DNA of 8,910 nucleotides, taken from the NCBI GenBank assembly GCA_025450095.1, contig JANWID010000298.1, positions 1 through 8,910 on the forward strand, read 5' to 3'. Positions within the stretch are counted from its first letter, which is position 1, and the number at the start of each line of letters is the position of its first letter. The translations under genes and the position numbers were made by a program. This DNA is from Bacteroidia bacterium. GTDB taxonomy: Bacteria > Bacteroidota > Bacteroidia > AKYH767-A > OLB10. This document shows positions 1 through 7,170 of this stretch, one piece after another. The notes under the pieces were generated by a model, which worked only from the letters and a program-made list of their open reading frames with translations, was not told where the DNA came from and made no database searches.

Positions 1-11
1 ACCGGCAAATT

Positions 12-746
12 ATGCAGGCGGAAACACTCCTTTTACCAATATTGATTTTTCTGACTGCGGCAATGTACTCCAGCGTTGGCCATGGAGGTGCAAGTGGTTA
101 TCTCGCGATCATGAGCTTGTTTCATGTAGTTCCTGAAACAATGCGACCATCGGCACTGCTGTTGAATATTTTTGTTGCCGGTATAGCCTGGTTCCAATAT
201 TCACGAAAAGTGGAAGCGGATAAAAAATTAATGATATGGCTTCTTGCGGGAAGTATTCCTGCAGCTTTCATCGGATCCGGAATCAGGTTGGACGATCACC
301 TGTACAAAATTATCCTTGGCATCCTGCTGATGTTTCCCGCGGTGCGATTGATTGGAATTTTCCCAAAAGATAAAGGAACACTGCGCAAGCCTGTTTACCC
401 TTTGGCATTCATTGCAGGTGTAGTAATCGGCCTACTCAGCGGTATGATCGGAATTGGCGGAGGAATATTATTAAGTCCATTGCTGATCCTGTTACAATGG
501 TCCGATATTCGTCAAACAGCACTGATGTCATCCATTTTTATTTTCCTGAATTCCATAGCAGGAATGGCAGGCATTGTCAGTATCGGAGTATTTCCCGGCT
601 CAATTTTGTACCTTTGGATAGCCGTGGCTGTGGGTGGCGGACTACTCGGTGCCTGGCTCGGCAGCCATCGGCTTACACCACCGGTTCTGAAACGCATACT
701 GGGTGTGGTTATACTTATTGCTGGTGGAAAACTGATGTTTTTTTAG
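12..746 (+). CDS. TauE/SafE-family membrane transporter (probable anion/sulfite exporter)
   Basis: A 244-residue, very hydrophobic protein with about seven to eight membrane segments (roughly residues 7-27, 45-63, 73-92, 97-115, 130-160, 167-190, 196-216, 227-243). It carries the two family signatures in the two halves of the protein: SSVGHGGASGYLA at 20-32 and GMIGIGGGILLSPLL at 144-158. TauE/SafE (DUF81) proteins are inner-membrane permeases linked to sulfite, sulfoacetate or other small organic anions; the substrate cannot be read from sequence. The length is normal for the family. The ATG at 12 precedes the first membrane segment, but the frame stays open to the window edge, so an earlier start cannot be excluded. 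The stop lies 17 bp before mobA, which suggests co-transcription with the Moco and formate genes. A role in sulfur or oxyanion traffic for cofactor assembly is inference only. Confidence 0.85.
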   Translation: MQAETLLLPILIFLTAAMYSSVGHGGASGYLAIMSLFHVVPETMRPSALLLNIFVAGIAWFQYSRKVEADKKLMIWLLAGSIPAAFIGSGIRLDDHLYKIILGILLMFPAVRLIGIFPKDKGTLRKPVYPLAFIAGVVIGLLSGMIGIGGGILLSPLLILLQWSDIRQTALMSSIFIFLNSIAGMAGIVSIGVFPGSILYLWIAVAVGGGLLGAWLGSHRLTPPVLKRILGVVILIAGGKLMFF

Positions 747-750
747 TAGA

Positions 751-760
751 GGAGAAGAGG
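751..760 (+). promoter_or_regulatory. Ribosome binding site of mobA
   Basis: The purine-rich string GGAGAAGAGG ends 3 nt before the ATG at 764, and its GGAG core lies 9 nt before that ATG. It supports 764 as the mobA start rather than the longer in-frame reading that extends back to 497 inside the transporter gene. Confidence 0.6.
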
Positions 761-763
761 TTC

Positions 764-1351
764 ATGAAAATCAGAAACGATATTACCGCATTTATCCTGG
801 CCGGAGGTAAAAGTTCACGGATGGGAACCGATAAGGGGTTGCTGCCTTTCCAGGGAAAACCCATGATACAATACATCATTGAAGTTTTACAACAACAGTT
901 TTCTTCCATACAAATAATTTCAAACGTTTCCGGATATACGAAGTTTGGATTTCCTGTAATTTCCGACCTTATTAAAGATACAGGACCTATTGGCGGCATT
1001 TATACCGGTTTGATGCAATCATCAACGGACTGGAATTTTTTCACAGCATGTGATATGCCATTCCTGGAAATTTCCGTTATAGAAAAACTTACAGCTTCAA
1101 CCGGTAATTTCGATTGCGTTGTGGCAACTGTTGAACTACAACCAGAACCATTATGTGCATTGTACAACAAATCCTGTATACCAGTAATCAATGAAATGAT
1201 TTCTCAAAAAAATTACAAGTTGCAGGATTTACTGGGAAGGCTGCGAATTACAACAATTAATTTTAATATCAATCCGAACAACAAATCAAATCCGTTCCGC
1301 AACCTGAATACCATGAAAGAATTCAATTTATCAGAAAAGCATGAAGGGTGA
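764..1351 (+). CDS. mobA: Molybdenum cofactor guanylyltransferase MobA
   Basis: A 195-residue cytoplasmic nucleotidyltransferase that joins GMP from GTP to Mo-molybdopterin to give the MGD form of the cofactor, the form used by DMSO-reductase-family enzymes such as the formate dehydrogenase encoded downstream. Seen in the sequence: the GTP-binding signature LAGGKSSRMGTDK at residues 12-24, KPM at 32-34, the DLI..GPIGGI region at 68-79, the metal-binding ACDMPF (Asp97) at 95-100, QPEPLCALY at 126-134 and a C-terminal NPFRNLNT at 176-183. Length and motif order are typical of MobA. The frame is open back to 497, but residues before Met764 are not MobA-like and overlap the transporter; a purine-rich RBS sits just before 764. 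The 3' end overlaps the moeB-like gene by 11 bp, so translation is probably coupled. Confidence 0.93.
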   Translation: MKIRNDITAFILAGGKSSRMGTDKGLLPFQGKPMIQYIIEVLQQQFSSIQIISNVSGYTKFGFPVISDLIKDTGPIGGIYTGLMQSSTDWNFFTACDMPFLEISVIEKLTASTGNFDCVVATVELQPEPLCALYNKSCIPVINEMISQKNYKLQDLLGRLRITTINFNINPNNKSNPFRNLNTMKEFNLSEKHEG

Positions 1352-2492
1352 TTTATCCCGGTACAACCGGCAAATTATTTTAAATGAAATTGGAGAAGCC
1401 GGACAGGAAAAGCTTCGCACTGCGTCGGTGCTTGTTGTAGGAGCAGGCGGCCTGGGTTGTCCGGCTTTGCAATATCTTGCCGGATCAGGTATTGGAACAA
1501 TTGGAATCATGGATTTTGATGCTGTGGATCTTTCCAATCTGCACCGTCAACCGCTTTTCAGGGAATCCGATACCGGAAAGAACAAGGCACTTTGCGCTGC
1601 AGATCGTCTTTCGGAATTAAATTCAGGCATTTCAATCATCCCGATAGAAGCTCAACTAACTACGTTGAATATACGAAGTGTCATTTCATCTTACGATATC
1701 ATTATAGACGGAACCGATTCCCTGGCAGCACGCTACCTCATCAACGACGCATGTGTGCTTTTGAACAAGCCATTTATTTTCGGAGCACTTCACCGTTACA
1801 GCGGGCAGGTTTCCGTTTTTAATTACTCAGAAAAAGACGGTCGCCTGGGACCCGGTTATCGTGATGTATTTCCGTTTCCCCCTAAAGGGGCAATGGCTAA
1901 TTGCGAATCGGCAGGTGTGCTTGGACCGTTAGCCGGAATAATCGGATCTATCCAGGCAACAGAAGCAATCAAAATAATCACCGGCCTTGGTGATGTTTCT
2001 TCAGGAATCATGCTTCAACTTGATGTTACCAGCTGGCATTTCATGAAATGGAAGTTACCATCCAGTGTTCCGAAAGATATCATTGCACCACAAAGCTGGG
2101 CAGAACTCGAAGCATTTGATTACGATAAATTTGTAAATAACCCGTTACCTGAACAAGGATTTAGTCAGGATGATTGGGACAATCTCATAACCGGGAATGA
2201 ACAATTCCAACTTCTTGATGTCAGGGAAACCTGGGAAGCAGAAGAGGATCCGGTGCCGGGCGCAACGAATATTCCCGTATCTTTAATAGAGCAAGAAATA
2301 ACTTCTGTTAACCCGCTTTTAAGAGTCCTTGTGTTTTGCAATTCCGGTCAGCGAAGCAGGATTGCAATGACACTACTCAGGGAACGTGGTTTTCAGCATG
2401 TTTATCACCTTGAAGGAGGTCTGAAAAAATGGAAAAAGCATATTCTGAACCCGGCACACGGAGGCCAAAGCCAGCCAAAAGTGTTTTTGTAG
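1341..2492 (+). CDS. moeB: MoeB/ThiF-type adenylyltransferase fused to a rhodanese domain
   Basis: A 383-residue, two-domain enzyme. Residues 1-245 form an E1-like (ThiF/MoeB/HesA) domain with the nucleotide loop GAGGLGCP at 34-41, MDFDAVDLSNLHRQ at 57-70, Lys80/Lys82, and DGTDS at 123-127 (the usual Asn after TD is Ser). Residues about 275-370 form a rhodanese domain with the active loop CNSGQRS at 333-339, so Cys333 is the likely persulfide carrier. In the family, the E1 domain adenylates the C-terminal Gly-Gly of MoaD (or ThiS-like proteins) and the rhodanese part delivers sulfur to form the thiocarboxylate used by molybdopterin synthase. The neighbours mobA and moaE favour the Moco role, although ThiS or another ubiquitin-like carrier is also possible. 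Both CxxC zinc pairs of E. coli MoeB are absent: GYRDVF stands where the first is expected, and LPSSVPKDI follows where the second is expected. Cys188 is kept. The start ATG lies inside the end of mobA. Confidence 0.9.
   Translation: MKGDLSRYNRQIILNEIGEAGQEKLRTASVLVVGAGGLGCPALQYLAGSGIGTIGIMDFDAVDLSNLHRQPLFRESDTGKNKALCAADRLSELNSGISIIPIEAQLTTLNIRSVISSYDIIIDGTDSLAARYLINDACVLLNKPFIFGALHRYSGQVSVFNYSEKDGRLGPGYRDVFPFPPKGAMANCESAGVLGPLAGIIGSIQATEAIKIITGLGDVSSGIMLQLDVTSWHFMKWKLPSSVPKDIIAPQSWAELEAFDYDKFVNNPLPEQGFSQDDWDNLITGNEQFQLLDVRETWEAEEDPVPGATNIPVSLIEQEITSVNPLLRVLVFCNSGQRSRIAMTLLRERGFQHVYHLEGGLKKWKKHILNPAHGGQSQPKVFL
2413..2419 (+). promoter_or_regulatory. Strong Shine-Dalgarno of moaE inside moeB
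   Basis: AAGGAGG lies 9 nt before the ATG at 2429, a near-perfect anti-16S match and the best in the window. It supports a moaE start within the rhodanese coding region. The same bases encode the conserved EGG of the rhodanese C-terminus (residues 358-360), so part of the match could come from protein constraint. Confidence 0.55.
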
Positions 2493-2902
2493 AAGGCCCG
2501 GTTTCTACTGATAAAATCGCTCAAAGTATTGAAAAACACAACACTATGCATGAAATCGGGGCGCATTCGATCTTCCTCGGACAGGTCCGGGCCGATGTTC
2601 ATGATGGTAAACGGGTCGCGGCAATAGATTACAGCAGCTATTCAGAGATGGCCGAATTGATTTTCCATGAGATACGTGAGGAAACATTTTCGAATTTTCA
2701 GTTATCTTGCATGCACATTTACCACAGTTTGGGCAGGGTACCCACGGGAGGTATTTCACTATTTGTATTTACTTCAGCAAAACACCGCGACGTTGCACAG
2801 GAAGCCTGCCGGTTTGTAGTAGAGGCAATCAAAAGCCGCGCTCCGGTATGGGGAAAAGAAATTTTTGACGACAATACACACCACTGGAAACAAAATAAAT
2901 AA
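2429..2902 (+). CDS. moaE: Molybdopterin synthase catalytic subunit MoaE
   Basis: A 157-residue cytoplasmic subunit that, with thiocarboxylated MoaD, inserts two sulfurs into cyclic pyranopterin monophosphate to make molybdopterin. Seen: GAHSIFLGQVRADV at 44-57, HIYHSLGRVPTG at 96-107, the conserved His119-Arg120 pair, and the catalytic stretch KSRAPVWGKEIF at 135-146, followed by DDNTHHW at 147-153. Compared with E. coli MoaE (Lys119 and Lys126, 'KTRAPFWKRE'), the second lysine here sits one position later, with Gly142 in between. The start at 2429 overlaps moeB by 64 bp. It is the only ATG before residue 40 and has a strong SD, but family-like sequence begins only around residue 18, so the first ~17 residues (basic, proline-rich) are unusual; a non-ATG start further on is possible. 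The partner moaD is not in the window. Confidence 0.9.
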   Translation: MEKAYSEPGTRRPKPAKSVFVEGPVSTDKIAQSIEKHNTMHEIGAHSIFLGQVRADVHDGKRVAAIDYSSYSEMAELIFHEIREETFSNFQLSCMHIYHSLGRVPTGGISLFVFTSAKHRDVAQEACRFVVEAIKSRAPVWGKEIFDDNTHHWKQNK

Positions 2903-2908
2903 CATTTT

Positions 2909-4594
2909 ATGATCACTACCGAGTCATTAACGGACCTTGAAATTGCGACCCAGGCCGAAATCCGTCCCATCACGGAAATTGCGCGCCGGTTGAATATTAG
3001 TCCCGATCAACTGGAACAATTCGGCAGATACAAAGCCAAACTACCTCTTTCATTAATTGATGATAAGAAAGTTGCGTCGCATAATCTAGTATTGGTTTCT
3101 GCAGTTAGCCCGACACCAGCAGGTGAAGGAAAAACTACCGTATCGATCGGGTTGACCGACGGACTTAATAAAATCGGAAAAAATGCCATGGTGGTTCTTC
3201 GTGAACCATCCCTTGGGCCGGTTTTCGGTATGAAAGGCGGTGCTGCAGGAGGCGGATATTCACAGGTGATCCCAATGGTAGATATCAACCTTCATTTTAC
3301 AGGTGATTTTTCTGCTATTGAAAAAGCAAACAATTTACTTTCAGCATTGATCGATAACAACCTGCAAAGCAAAACACGGAATCTCAATATTGATCCGCGA
3401 ACGATTGTTTGGAAACGTGTCATGGATATGAACGATCGTGCATTGCGTCATATCATCATCGGCATCGGCGGTAGTGCGAACGGTATTCCCCGTGAAGACG
3501 GATTTAATATTACAGCTGCATCCGAAGTGATGGCGATCATTTGTCTTTCACTCGATTTTGATGATCTCAAGAAACGTCTCGGAAATATTTTTATCGGGTA
3601 CACATACGACAAGAAACCGGTTTATGCTCGTGACCTTCGCGCAGAAGGAGCCATGGCTCTTTTGTTACGTGATGCGATCAAGCCGAATCTCGTGCAGACA
3701 TTAGAAGGAAATCCCGCGATCATTCACGGAGGACCATTTGCTAATATTGCACAGGGCACCAATTCAATTATTGCTACCAAAACCGGTTTATCACTTTGTG
3801 ATTATGTTGTGACCGAAGCTGGTTTTGGTGCAGATCTCGGAGCAGAAAAGTTTTTGGATATCAAGTGTGTCGCCGGAAATCTGAAACCAAAAGCACTGGT
3901 ATTGGTTGTAACAGTAAGAGCGCTCCGGCATCATGGTGGTGCGAAGAAAGAAGAATACAATACTCCGAATATGGAATATGTTGAAAGAGGAATTAGTAAC
4001 CTGGCGAAACATATTGAGAACTGCAAAAAATTCGGTCTTACGCCGGTTGTTGCCATCAATAGTTTCTATTCAGATTCAGATCCGGAAGTAAACTTTATCA
4101 TTAGTGAATGTGCAGCAATGGGTGTTCAGGCAGTGGTATCGAAAGGTTGGGGACAAGGGGGTGAAGGAACTCGTGATCTTGCCCAGGCTGTTGCCGATAT
4201 CGTTGATAGTGGAACCAACAACTATCATCCGTTATACGACTGGAATCTTCCATTGGAAGAAAAAATCAATAAAATAGCAACTGAAATATACGGTGCAACG
4301 GAAGTAACTTATACTTCAAAAGCAAAATCACAATTGAAGGATTTTATAAAGCTGGGATATAACAACCTTCCGGTATGCATTGCAAAAACGCAAAAATCAT
4401 TTTCCGATAATGAAAATAAAATCGGCAGGCCGGTAAACTTTTCAGTCAATGTGCGGGAGTTCGAACTTGCAGCAGGTGCAGGATTTGTAGTTCCCATATT
4501 GGGTGAAATGATGCGAATGCCGGGCCTTCCCGCTGTACCGGCTTCCGAGGGTATGGACATCGATAACGAAGGAAATATCATAGGCCTTTCCTGA
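2909..4594 (+). CDS. fhs: Formate-tetrahydrofolate ligase
   Basis: A 561-residue cytoplasmic enzyme that makes 10-formyl-tetrahydrofolate from formate, THF and ATP, through formyl phosphate. The length is normal for this homotetrameric family (about 555-560). Seen: the start-proximal IRPITEIARRLNIS (18-31), the P-loop TPAGEGKT at 69-76, REPSLGPVFGMKGGAAGGGY at 98-117, DINLHFTGD at 125-133, a TVRALRHHGG segment in the middle, and the C-terminal MPGLPAVPASEGMDID at 537-552. No key motif is missing. It begins 6 bp after moaE with no visible Shine-Dalgarno, so it probably depends on the upstream message. Its place between Moco genes and formate dehydrogenase genes ties it to formate: it can feed formate into the folate C1 pool (purines, serine/glycine) or release formate from it. 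No folD or other folate gene is in the window. Confidence 0.97.
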   Translation: MITTESLTDLEIATQAEIRPITEIARRLNISPDQLEQFGRYKAKLPLSLIDDKKVASHNLVLVSAVSPTPAGEGKTTVSIGLTDGLNKIGKNAMVVLREPSLGPVFGMKGGAAGGGYSQVIPMVDINLHFTGDFSAIEKANNLLSALIDNNLQSKTRNLNIDPRTIVWKRVMDMNDRALRHIIIGIGGSANGIPREDGFNITAASEVMAIICLSLDFDDLKKRLGNIFIGYTYDKKPVYARDLRAEGAMALLLRDAIKPNLVQTLEGNPAIIHGGPFANIAQGTNSIIATKTGLSLCDYVVTEAGFGADLGAEKFLDIKCVAGNLKPKALVLVVTVRALRHHGGAKKEEYNTPNMEYVERGISNLAKHIENCKKFGLTPVVAINSFYSDSDPEVNFIISECAAMGVQAVVSKGWGQGGEGTRDLAQAVADIVDSGTNNYHPLYDWNLPLEEKINKIATEIYGATEVTYTSKAKSQLKDFIKLGYNNLPVCIAKTQKSFSDNENKIGRPVNFSVNVREFELAAGAGFVVPILGEMMRMPGLPAVPASEGMDIDNEGNIIGLS

Positions 4595-4600
4595 TTACTG

Positions 4601-4654
4601 TTGTCACATACTACTATCGGGATATTTAAATACGATTCAAAGTGACAATTTCAC
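4601..4654 (+). repeat. Inverted-repeat cluster over the fdhD start
   Basis: TTGTCAC at 4601-4607 and GTGACAA at 4642-4648 are perfect 7-bp inverted repeats with a 34-nt spacer. A second, nested pair, GTGA at 4642-4645 and TCAC at 4651-4654, has a 5-nt spacer. The shared arm contains the GTG start codon of fdhD. This fills most of the 47-bp gap after fhs, the only notable gap in the cluster. It could be an RNA stem masking the start, a dyad for a CRP/FNR-type regulator, or chance. No poly-T tract follows, so it is not an intrinsic terminator. Confidence 0.3.
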
Positions 4655-5478
4655 ATTTCACCGGACTTCATTTCAGCAATGGACATTTTTCCACGGTGAA
4701 CGACGTGCTTTCTGTTGAAGAATCACTTTCAATCTCTATTAACGGGGAACCATTCACAGTCACCATGCGGACGCCCGGTGCGGAACAGGAGCTAATAACA
4801 GGACTTCTATTTACTGAAGAAGTTTACAGGGATACTTCGATACTTCCAGTCATGGAAATTTTAAATACTAACGGCAAGGGACATATTACATCAGTGAATG
4901 TTAAATTACCTCCTGATAAATTGTTAAAGGATTTCGCGGGAAACCGCAACATAATTTCAGCCTCTTCATGTGGCCTGTGCGGGCGAACTTCGTTTGAAGA
5001 TACTTTATCGAAACAAAAAGTAGCTGCATCCGGGATTATGGATCCTTCGTTTGTGACTGAAATGTTTAATAACATGTCGCAACACCAGGCTGATTTCCAG
5101 AAATCGGGAGGAGTTCATGCTTCGGCTGCGTTTACGATTAAAGGAGAACTATTAGAAATCAGGGAAGATATTGGCAGACACAATGCAGTTGATAAAGTTA
5201 TTGGCGGACTGATTTTAAACGGAAGATTGAATGAAGCAGCCTGCCTGACAGTAAGCGGCCGCGTAAGTTATGAGATCGTTAACAAGGCCCAGTCGGCGGG
5301 AATATCATTTCTGTGTTCGGTTTCTGCACCATCTTCAATGGCAGTCGAGCTGGCTGAAGCTGCCGGCATAACGCTGATGGCTTTCTGCCGCAATAACAGG
5401 CTTACAGTATATTCTCATCCTGAAAAAGTGGAACAACAAATTGCATCCGATAGCAATCGGATTCCGGTTAAGCATTAA
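4642..5478 (+). CDS. fdhD: Formate dehydrogenase accessory sulfurtransferase FdhD
   Basis: A 278-residue cytoplasmic protein needed for active formate dehydrogenase. In the E. coli protein, FdhD takes sulfur from IscS onto a CxxC cysteine pair and passes it to the bis-MGD cofactor. Seen: EESLSISINGEPFTVTMRTP at 26-45 and ELITGLLFTEE at 50-60; SSCGLCG at 108-114, with the cysteine pair Cys110/Cys113; GGVHASA at 156-162; the signature DIGRHNAVDK at 176-185; SGRVSYEIV at 205-213. Length is typical. The GTG at 4642 is chosen because an in-frame stop lies at 4627-4629 and the next Met (residue 42) would cut off the conserved N-terminal strand region. No Shine-Dalgarno is apparent. It ends 3 bp before the NuoEF-type subunit, so it is evidently co-expressed with the enzyme it activates. 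Confidence 0.95.
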   Translation: MTISHFTGLHFSNGHFSTVNDVLSVEESLSISINGEPFTVTMRTPGAEQELITGLLFTEEVYRDTSILPVMEILNTNGKGHITSVNVKLPPDKLLKDFAGNRNIISASSCGLCGRTSFEDTLSKQKVAASGIMDPSFVTEMFNNMSQHQADFQKSGGVHASAAFTIKGELLEIREDIGRHNAVDKVIGGLILNGRLNEAACLTVSGRVSYEIVNKAQSAGISFLCSVSAPSSMAVELAEAAGITLMAFCRNNRLTVYSHPEKVEQQIASDSNRIPVKH

Positions 5479-5481
5479 ATT

Positions 5482-7161
5482 ATGTCAAAAAATTTAAGTG
5501 AACTGTCAGGGAGGAAAGGATTAACAAAAAATCTTTTCGAAGAGCTGGGGAAAGCTGCCGCAGAAACCGGAACTCCATCAGAAGAATCTATGGATCGGCT
5601 TCGTGAAGAATTCCTGGTTGGAAGATCATCGGTTTACGGCACAGTTTCATTTTATGATTTCCTCAGACCAGAACACCAGGGAAAAAAAGTTTATGTGTGC
5701 AATGGCAGTGCATGTTTAACTGCAGGAACACAGCCTGCATTAATTCAAAAACTCGGCAATCACTTTTCGAAAAATGAAATTGGTGAAATGTGCTGCCTGG
5801 GACGTTGTCACGAAAACAGTTCATTTCATATCAATGGCCATAATTATTCAGGGAATGATATTGATTATATTAATGATATCCGGAAACAGACCAGGAATAC
5901 GGGTGAAAAATACCATGTAGGAAGTATCGGCAAAGCGATACTGACAACGACATATGCAGATGTTGAAACATATTATTCCATTTTTACAGGATGCCTGAAA
6001 CGCGATCCAATGGAGTTATTGAGTGAATTAAAATTATCTGGTTTACGTGGACGTGGTGGAGCAGGATTTTCGATGGCATTCAAACTGGAATCATGCAGGA
6101 ATACAAAGAGCAATGAAAAGTTTATAGTCTGCAATGCCGATGAAGGTGATCCGGGTGCTTATTCCGACCGGTACATTATGGAAGAAAGACCGCATGCGCT
6201 TTTAATGGGCATGATGATCACCGGATTCATTACAGGAGCTTCTTACGGTGTGGTATATATCCGGGGCGAATATCCGGAATCTGTTACCATAATTACAGAA
6301 GCGATCGAACACCTCAGAACACTTCAGTTGTTGGGAAAAAATATTAACGGTTCCGGTTTCGATTTCGAATTCAAGGTTATCAAAGCACAGGGAGCTTATA
6401 TCTGCGGAGAAGAAACCGCGTTACTTTCATCTATTGAAGGACAACGTCCCGAAGTGCGTACCCGACCTCCATACCCAACACAACAGGGATTATTTAACAG
6501 ACCTACAGTCGTTAATAATGTGGAAACACTGGCGAACCTGCCCTTTGTCATGGAGAACGGCGGCGCTGCATTTGCTGCAGTGGGAACAACCAAATCAACA
6601 GGAACCAAACTTATTTCACTCGACGGGTATTTCAAACGTCCGGGGATATATGAAGTAGATAGGGGTACTCCGCTTCGTCGTGTTGTGGATGAACTTGGAG
6701 GAGGGTTTACAGAACCGGTAAAAGCGCTTCATATTGGCGGACCACTTGGTGGATTGGTTCCAATTCATAAGATCGATAGCCTGACTGTTGATTTTGATTC
6801 TTTCGCGAAAGAAGGATTTTTACTCGGACACGCTTCGGTAGTTTGTCTCCCGGAAAAATTTCCATTGCTCGCATACCTGGAACATTTATTCCGTTTCACA
6901 GCGCACGAAAGCTGCGGCAAATGTTTCCCATGCAGGATCGGTTCCACAAGAGGGTACGAAATGATTGAGAAAGCCCGCACAACGGAATACAGGCTTGACC
7001 GGCAATTGTTGAACGATCTGCTGGAGACTATGGAAACAGGATCACTTTGCGCACTTGGCGGCGGTGTTTCGCTTCCAATTAAAAATGCACTAACCTATTT
7101 TGATACCGAGCTGAAACCATATTTCAGTGCGGGGAATAATCATATTAACAAAACTGTTTAA
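5482..7161 (+). CDS. NAD-linked formate dehydrogenase diaphorase subunit (NuoE-NuoF fusion)
   Basis: A 559-residue electron-transfer subunit. Residues ~10-135 are NuoE-like, with a thioredoxin-fold [2Fe-2S] site: Cys73-x4-Cys78 and Cys105-x3-Cys109 (Cys104 is an extra neighbour). Residues ~150-545 are NuoF-like: FMN/NADH loop GLRGRGGAGF at 187-196, CNADEGDPGAYSDR at 217-230, GAYICGEETALLSSIEG at 304-320, and the [4Fe-4S] ligands SCGKCFPCR (Cys478, Cys481, Cys484) plus Cys523. It passes electrons between the Fe-S chain of the alpha subunit and NAD(H). The fusion matches the beta subunit of FDH1-type enzymes and HoxF; in FdsGBA the two parts are separate. There is no additional C-terminal ferredoxin domain. 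The fdhD stop lies 3 bp upstream and the alpha subunit starts 9 bp downstream. A HoxF or other NuoEF role is unlikely given fdhD and the formate dehydrogenase next to it. Confidence 0.93.
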   Translation: MSKNLSELSGRKGLTKNLFEELGKAAAETGTPSEESMDRLREEFLVGRSSVYGTVSFYDFLRPEHQGKKVYVCNGSACLTAGTQPALIQKLGNHFSKNEIGEMCCLGRCHENSSFHINGHNYSGNDIDYINDIRKQTRNTGEKYHVGSIGKAILTTTYADVETYYSIFTGCLKRDPMELLSELKLSGLRGRGGAGFSMAFKLESCRNTKSNEKFIVCNADEGDPGAYSDRYIMEERPHALLMGMMITGFITGASYGVVYIRGEYPESVTIITEAIEHLRTLQLLGKNINGSGFDFEFKVIKAQGAYICGEETALLSSIEGQRPEVRTRPPYPTQQGLFNRPTVVNNVETLANLPFVMENGGAAFAAVGTTKSTGTKLISLDGYFKRPGIYEVDRGTPLRRVVDELGGGFTEPVKALHIGGPLGGLVPIHKIDSLTVDFDSFAKEGFLLGHASVVCLPEKFPLLAYLEHLFRFTAHESCGKCFPCRIGSTRGYEMIEKARTTEYRLDRQLLNDLLETMETGSLCALGGGVSLPIKNALTYFDTELKPYFSAGNNHINKTV

Positions 7162-7170
7162 AGAATTGCC

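Noticed and set aside
497..763. Longer in-frame N-terminus for mobA starting inside the transporter gene
   Set aside because: The extra 89 residues are not MobA-like and are the shifted-frame reading of the transporter. An RBS sits right before the ATG at 764, and the family motif follows at residue 12 of that start.
1..1378. 13-nt direct repeat: the first 13 bases of the window recur at 1366-1378 inside the moeB-like gene
   Set aside because: One 13-nt match somewhere in a window of this size is about what chance gives. The second copy encodes the normal NRQI of the E1 domain, and no mobile-element hallmark surrounds either copy.
4595..4641. Intrinsic terminator after fhs
   Set aside because: There is no GC-rich hairpin followed by a T-run; the available stem is weak with a long loop and leads straight into fdhD.
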